Assembly: GCA_903927685.1 (NCBI GenBank) | Contig: CAIYOB010000076.1 | Span: forward strand, 1-9,062 | Source: an uncultured Planctomycetaceae bacterium | GTDB lineage: Bacteria > Planctomycetota > Planctomycetia > Pirellulales > Pirellulaceae | Reading direction: 5' to 3' | DNA: 9,062 nucleotides | In this document: piece after piece, positions 5,737 to 9,062 of the stretch | Layout of the letters: every line of letters starts with the position of its first letter | Numbering within the stretch: the stretch's first letter is position 1 | The notes under the pieces: model-generated | Told to the model about the DNA's origin: nothing | Databases searched by the model: none | What the model saw: only the letters and a program-made list of their open reading frames with translations | Program-made: the position numbers and the translations under genes

Positions 5737-8553
5737 CTACGGCCGCTCCCACGGGGCGGCCGGGCGCCGAGCTTCTTCGCCCGCGACCTGGCAGACCTGC
5801 AGGCCGCTGGCTTGCGAAGTGTAGAACAGCCGGCCGTTGGAGACGACCGCCCCCAGGCATTCCCGCGAATCGACAGACGGGCCGGTCGCGACCAGGCGAT
5901 TGCCGTCCGTGACGTTGATCAGGTCCATGTTGGCGCCCAGGACGAACGGGCCGGCACAAGTGAACCGCGTGCACGCATAGCCCAGGTTGAACCGCGACAC
6001 GATCTTGCCGGTCTGGCGGTCGAACACGTGCCCGTCGCCGCCGGAGGCATTGGAGAAAACAAAGTCCTTGCCGACCGAGATCACGTTGACGGCCGACCGC
6101 ACGGGCTCGCTGCGCCAGACCAACGACCCGTCGCGGGCGTCCAGGCAGAACACGTACCGGTCCTTGCCGCCCTCGTCTGGCTGGTTGTAGCCGCCCAAGT
6201 ACAACCGGCCATCGGCCGCCGAAATCGTGCAGCCGGCGGTCACGTAGTGGTCGCCGGTCAGCCACTGGACTGCGCCCGTGCGGGGATCCAGGGCGGCCGT
6301 GATCCCGTTCGGGCCGTCCGGCAGTCCGCGGCGTTTTCGCTGGCTGGCCGAATACCCGAAGAACGTCGAGTAGTACAGGCGCCCGTCCAGCAGACACAGC
6401 CCACAGTCGTTGCCGCCGCGGCCTTGCGCGGAGAAATCCTGCTGCCAGACCAGTTGCCCGGTGTTCAAGTCCCAGGCCCAGATCAGCGGCCGGTTGTCCT
6501 GGGGATAATAGGGATTGTCGTGCGTATAGATGAAGCTCATCACCTCGTCGCCGCCGGGCGCGGGCTCCGGGTCACCGCGGAAGATGAACGCCTTGTCCGT
6601 TCCCTGCGCCGCGTAACGCCCCGATCCCGAGGCGTAGATGGCCAGGTTCTCCCAGATCACCGGCGGGGCCTGCCGGCTCCAACTGGGTGAGCCCGTAAAG
6701 GGCGCCTCCCAGATCAGCTCGCCCGTGGCTGCATCCAGGCATCGCAATCGCGACTCGCGCAGGCCCGCTTGCGGAACCAACAGCCGTTCCCGCGGGCCGG
6801 ACGGCGCCCCAGCCGACGGGTCGGTGCCGGCCGTCTCGCCAGCCGGCACGCTGTCGGTGCGGTAGTAGATCGGCGCGGTGAACGAGAGGTGGACACCGGG
6901 CCAATAGCGGCGCCACAACAGGCGTCCCGTCTCCTGCTCGACGGCGAACACCTGGCCTTCCGACGTGTGCGTATACATCCGCCCGCCGCCGCAGACCGGC
7001 AAGTGCTTGAACGTGCCTTCGTATCGCCGCAGCCACTTGATCCGCAGCGGCGGCTCCAAGTTCTGATCCGTCGAGTTCGTGTTCTGCATGTTGCCATAGT
7101 TCGTATACCAATCGTACTTGGCGTCCGCGTACGAGCCGCCCAGCGGACTGCGAATCTGCGTCAGGCCCAGGTCCCGTTCCGGCAACTCCGCCTGGCCTTG
7201 CGGCCCCAGGACGTACAGGTATCCGTCTTCGCAACCGAAGTAGATCCGCCCGTCGCAAACCGCCGCCGGCGCCGTGATCGGCTTGCCCTGGGCTGTGGCG
7301 AACGACCACGCAGCGCCCCGGCCGGACAACGGAACCACGTACAGCCGTCCGTCCAGGCCGCTGACCACCGCCTGGTCGCGCAGCAGCACCGGCGGGGCGA
7401 TCGACGGATAGCCGCCCAAGGCCAGCGGCTGCTCGCGGTCGGCCGCGTGTCGGCACAATCCGAACCCTTCTTCGGGCCGGCAGCGATACACATCGCGGCC
7501 GCGGAGGCTGACCGGGCAGAAGCTGAGCAGGCCGGGCAGGTTGATCGCCGTCTGGGTTCCCGGGACGAAAGCGGTTTCCAGCGTATTGTCATCGCGCAAG
7601 CGCAGGATCTCGACGCGCCCGGCGTTGTCGCGGCGATGCCATTGGACGTAAGCTTCCCCGTCCGGTCCCAAGCTCAAACCGAACGCCGCCGGGTACTCGG
7701 CGCCGTTGTAGTTGGGGATTTCCCCGACAATCCGCAACCGCGGCTGGTCGCCGGCGTCGTCCAGGAACACGACTCGCCCGCCGGCCGGAATGACCAAGGT
7801 CTTGCCGTGCGCCGCCAAGTCGCGGGAGCAGCAGAAGTGATCCCTCCAGGTCACGCGTCCCTGCTTGAACTTCAGCCAGTCTTCGCCGTTCCAGCGGTCG
7901 CCCGTCAAGCCGATCACTTCGCGGACGAAGTCCCAAGTCCAGGCGAGCGTGCCGTCCGCTTCGACGGCATAGACCTGAGCGCCGACGGTGGCAAAGTACA
8001 CGCGGCCGTCGGCGACGGTGGGCGCGGTGAAGATCGGTCCGGCGCAGCGAATCTCTCGGACGACGCGCCCGTCGGCGCGGTCGAGCACAAAGTACGACCC
8101 GGCCGTCGTGCCGAAATGCAGGTACGCTCCGACGACCGCGGGGGACGACAGCTGATTGCAGTTGGCCGCCCCGCCCGGCGTGGGCCGCGTCCAGATAGTC
8201 TGCAAGGTCCCGGCATCCAGGCACCAGGCCGTTCCGGCTCCGTCCACCGCGTAGACGCGTCCGTCGGCGACGGCCGGTGTTGTGAAGATCGCGTCGCCCA
8301 GCGGAACCGCCGCGACCAGGCCCAACGGCGTGCGGACACTGCGGTCAGCAGCGTCGCCTGAACGCCGCGCGTCGAATTGGAATTGCAGCCAATCCTCGGC
8401 GGAGGCCCCCAGTGTCAGCAGTCCCCACAGCAATCCCACGGACAACACGCCGCCCGCCCGCCGGGACGTCAGCGTCCGGCTTGCCGGAGATCGAACCGTG
8501 TTCTGCCACCCCGCCCCGCGCACGCCACTTTCCGTTCGCTGGTGTTCACCCAT
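5737..8553 (-). CDS. Secreted PQQ-like beta-propeller repeat protein, two propellers
   Basis: A 938-aa exported protein built of PQQ-like (PF13360-type) beta-propeller repeats. The start at 8553 follows AAGGA (complement of 8561-8565) by 7 nt; the frame stays open 121 codons further, but that part is low-quality Arg/Pro/Ser sequence. A long n-region ending in RR precedes the hydrophobic core GVLSVGLLWGLLTLGASA (about 35-52), with predicted cleavage before EDWLQF (53). Propeller 1 spans about 55-460, with blades such as YAVDGAGTAWCLDAGTLQTIW (near 100), VYAVEADGTLAWTWDF (near 205) and YFGCEDGYLYVLGPQG (near 440). A Tyr/Asn-rich junction YTNYGNMQNTNSTDQNLEPP (near 480-500) opens propeller 2, with blades VFAVEQETGRLLW (near 535), RCLDAATGELIW (near 605), IWAWDLNTGQLVW (near 690), ITAALDPRTGAVQW (near 750), YVFCLDARDGSLVW (near 800) and VFDRQTGKIV (near 843). 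A Gly/Pro/Ser-rich linker sits near 565-585. No dehydrogenase cofactor motif, cytochrome CXXCH or kinase domain is visible, so it is a propeller protein of unknown activity, likely periplasmic. Confidence 0.9.
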   Translation of the reverse strand: MGEHQRTESGVRGAGWQNTVRSPASRTLTSRRAGGVLSVGLLWGLLTLGASAEDWLQFQFDARRSGDAADRSVRTPLGLVAAVPLGDAIFTTPAVADGRVYAVDGAGTAWCLDAGTLQTIWTRPTPGGAANCNQLSSPAVVGAYLHFGTTAGSYFVLDRADGRVVREIRCAGPIFTAPTVADGRVYFATVGAQVYAVEADGTLAWTWDFVREVIGLTGDRWNGEDWLKFKQGRVTWRDHFCCSRDLAAHGKTLVIPAGGRVVFLDDAGDQPRLRIVGEIPNYNGAEYPAAFGLSLGPDGEAYVQWHRRDNAGRVEILRLRDDNTLETAFVPGTQTAINLPGLLSFCPVSLRGRDVYRCRPEEGFGLCRHAADREQPLALGGYPSIAPPVLLRDQAVVSGLDGRLYVVPLSGRGAAWSFATAQGKPITAPAAVCDGRIYFGCEDGYLYVLGPQGQAELPERDLGLTQIRSPLGGSYADAKYDWYTNYGNMQNTNSTDQNLEPPLRIKWLRRYEGTFKHLPVCGGGRMYTHTSEGQVFAVEQETGRLLWRRYWPGVHLSFTAPIYYRTDSVPAGETAGTDPSAGAPSGPRERLLVPQAGLRESRLRCLDAATGELIWEAPFTGSPSWSRQAPPVIWENLAIYASGSGRYAAQGTDKAFIFRGDPEPAPGGDEVMSFIYTHDNPYYPQDNRPLIWAWDLNTGQLVWQQDFSAQGRGGNDCGLCLLDGRLYYSTFFGYSASQRKRRGLPDGPNGITAALDPRTGAVQWLTGDHYVTAGCTISAADGRLYLGGYNQPDEGGKDRYVFCLDARDGSLVWRSEPVRSAVNVISVGKDFVFSNASGGDGHVFDRQTGKIVSRFNLGYACTRFTCAGPFVLGANMDLINVTDGNRLVATGPSVDSRECLGAVVSNGRLFYTSQASGLQVCQVAGEEARRPAAPWERP

Positions 8554-8621
8554 GTTCGAATCCTTGCCAGGCTCTTCACGAAAACGCGGCGGGCCGCCAG
8601 GCAGCGCCGCATGCTGGCCCC

Positions 8622-8627
8622 ATTCTA
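8622..8627 (-). promoter_or_regulatory. Candidate -10 element of the PQQ-like gene
   Basis: The minus strand reads GGCTAGAATGGGG, containing TAGAAT (5 of 6 to consensus), about 69 nt upstream of the ATG. The CTAGAATGG core is identical to that upstream of iscS. No good -35 is seen, because the expected place is occupied by the repeat element at 8626-8650. Confidence 0.3.
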
Positions 8628-8650
8628 GCCCGAAGCGCCAGCGAGAGGGA
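8626..8650 (+). repeat. Possible dispersed planctomycete-type intergenic repeat, copy 2
   Basis: TAGCCCGAAGCGCCAGCGAG followed by AGGGA. It shares the CCCGAAGCG...GCGAG.GGGA layout with the copy near 1359-1391 (opposite strand) and resembles repeats I recall from Pirellulales intergenic DNA. It abuts the -10-like box of the PQQ-like gene. Confidence 0.45.
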
Positions 8651-8654
8651 GCAT

Positions 8655-8684
8655 CCGGCCAGGTGCTAGCCGGCCAAGTGCTGG
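8655..8684 (+). repeat. Tandem duplication, 15-nt unit, two copies
   Basis: CCGGCCAGGTGCTAG (8655-8669) is followed directly by CCGGCCAAGTGCTGG (8670-8684), identical at 13 of 15 positions. The location between the repeat element and the spacer suggests local slippage rather than function. Confidence 0.6.
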
Positions 8685-8735
8685 GGGCCCAGGGCGCGGA
8701 TTCCCGGAACTCAGCGTATCTCCGTGCTGTCGCCG

Positions 8736-8763
8736 TTGCAATTCTCCACGGAACAGCAATAAT
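8736..8763 (+). promoter_or_regulatory. Candidate plus-strand promoter before the 46-codon ORF
   Basis: TTGCAA (8736-8741, 4 of 6 to -35) and AATAAT (8758-8763, 4-5 of 6 to -10) are separated by 16 nt in a locally AT-richer patch. Transcription from here would reach the GGAGGA/ATG at 8775-8788 within about 20 nt. It would run rightward toward the palindromic tail, away from the PQQ-like gene. Confidence 0.28.
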
Positions 8764-8785
8764 TATCCCTGATCGGAGGATTTCG

Positions 8786-8926
8786 ATGCTTCGCGGGGGA
8801 CTAACTGCAGCAGCCGTCGCCCGCCCTGGCGAACAGAACGCGAACCGTCGGCAGCTTGCCAGCAAGCGGCAGGAGGCAGCGCATGACGTCGGCCCGGGTT
8901 CCCGTGAAAACGGCATGGAAATTTAG
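8786..8926 (+). CDS. Doubtful small ORF, 46 aa
   Basis: A strong Shine-Dalgarno GGAGGA (8775-8780) lies 5 nt before this ATG, and a promoter-like pair lies just upstream. The product begins MLRGGLTAAAVARPGEQNAN and continues as a hydrophilic, basic peptide with no motif, signal or membrane segment that I recognise. The stop falls at the edge of the AT-rich tail. It may be a genuine small protein, the decayed 5' end of a former gene, or a chance frame. Only the initiation signals support it. Confidence 0.22.
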   Translation: MLRGGLTAAAVARPGEQNANRRQLASKRQEAAHDVGPGSRENGMEI

Positions 8927-8975
8927 TTAGTATATTTATCTACTTGCATAGACATTTTCTGTAATTGCAGCAACG

Positions 8976-8995
8976 TTGCAGAAAAAATTCTGCAA
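8976..8995. repeat. Inverted repeat, 8-bp arms, alternative stem
   Basis: TTGCAGAA (8976-8983) and TTCTGCAA (8988-8995) pair perfectly around AAAA. This stem competes with the outer arms of the larger palindrome, since both use the AGAA...TTCT segment, so two mutually exclusive foldings are possible. Confidence 0.6.
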
Positions 8996-9055
8996 TTGCA
9001 CCCCCAAAAACAGAATTCTTTCTGTTTTTGGGGGTGGTACCTGAGAATTTTTTCT
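8980..9055. terminator. Large concentric palindrome, possible bidirectional terminator or element end
   Basis: The inner stem is perfect over 17 bp: 8999-9015 (CACCCCCAAAAACAGAA) with 9020-9036, around the loop TTCT. Outer arms of 12 nt, AGAAAAAATTCT (8980-8991) and AGAATTTTTTCT (9044-9055), are also perfectly complementary. They share the same centre (9017.5), leaving 7-nt unpaired segments on each side. Each strand carries a T6 run a short distance after the inner stem, which would suit a bidirectional intrinsic terminator, although the run begins 11 nt beyond the stem instead of directly after it. The hairpin is certain; the function is inferred. Confidence 0.55.
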
Positions 9056-9062
9056 ACATACA

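Larger units (their letters stand above)
8554..9062. other. Upstream region of the PQQ-like gene, including an AT-rich tail
   Basis: These 509 nt hold no secure gene. From the gene outward there is a ribosome site and -10-like TAGAAT for the PQQ-like gene, a repeat-like element (8626-8650), a 15-nt tandem duplication (8655-8684), a candidate plus-strand promoter and a 46-codon ORF (8786-8926). From about 8918 an AT-rich stretch full of palindromes runs to the window end. Longer frames crossing this area on either strand do not resemble proteins I recognise. Confidence 0.5.
8918..9062. other. AT-rich tail with dense palindromes
   Basis: From about 8921 to the window end GC is about 34% by direct count (48 of 142), against about 65% elsewhere. 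It contains four TTGCA units (8944, 8965, 8976, 8996), the palindromes GCAACGTTGC (8970-8979) and TGCAATTGCA (8991-9000), and the large concentric palindrome 8980-9055. No coding sequence is visible. Alternatives are a regulatory/terminator region of a gene to the right, the terminus of a mobile element, or the border of acquired DNA. Confidence 0.6.

Noticed and set aside
5812..6690. 292-codon plus-strand frame
   Set aside because: Antisense to the PQQ-like gene; Ala/Arg/Gln-rich without any domain.
6769..8361. 530-codon plus-strand open frame
   Set aside because: Antisense shadow of the PQQ-like gene, whose repeats, signal peptide and ribosome site are clear on the minus strand; high GC keeps the opposite frame open.
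8854..8867. Small hairpin GCTTGC-CA-GCAAGC inside the 46-codon ORF
   Set aside because: Six-bp stem with a 2-nt loop, easily found by chance in GC-rich DNA, and no associated T-run.
8554..8916. 121-codon N-terminal extension of the PQQ-like protein
   Set aside because: Arg/Pro/Ser-rich noncoding-like sequence; the signal peptide and AAGGA site fit the start at 8553.
8957..9000. CRISPR-like repeated units (13-nt near-identical direct repeat)
   Set aside because: Only two short copies, 31 nt apart, with palindromes inside the would-be spacer and no cas gene.

Overview
The window looks like chromosomal DNA of a planctomycete, probably of the Pirellulales type. This is inferred from content: high GC (about 65% by eye), a secreted DUF1080 (3-keto-disaccharide hydrolase) protein, a large secreted PQQ-type beta-propeller protein, a solitary Flp pilin gene, short genes with frequent strand switches, and a GC-rich intergenic repeat of a kind I associate with planctomycetes. 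There is no rRNA, tRNA, CRISPR array, transposase or phage gene.

Layout from left to right: a poly-C-rich leader; pcm (+), protein-L-isoaspartate O-methyltransferase with an N-terminal hydrophobic anchor; a 57-residue Flp-type pilin gene (-) whose stop overlaps the pcm stop by 4 nt; a 156-nt spacer with a GC hairpin; iscS-type cysteine desulfurase (-); a 129-nt divergent promoter region; ung, family 1 uracil-DNA glycosylase (+); a small 84-residue hypothetical gene (-) with a strong Shine-Dalgarno; a 378-nt spacer with a palindrome and a direct repeat; a DUF1080 protein (+) followed 10 nt later by a DMT/EamA-family transporter (+); then, convergently, a 938-residue secreted PQQ-like double beta-propeller protein (-). 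The last 509 nt hold the upstream region of that gene, a dispersed-repeat-like element, a doubtful 46-codon ORF and an AT-rich, strongly palindromic tail.

The genes are mostly unrelated housekeeping or accessory single units: protein repair, sulfur mobilisation, base-excision repair, sugar-related secreted protein, permease and periplasmic propeller protein. The only convincing operon pair is DUF1080 plus the EamA transporter. No new multi-gene system is evident. The most unusual sequence is the final ~145 nt: GC drops to about 34%, and it contains a 76-nt concentric palindrome with a perfect 17-bp inner stem and 12-bp outer arms sharing one centre. This may be the edge of a mobile or acquired element, a strong bidirectional terminator, or (if the contig ends here) an assembly artefact.
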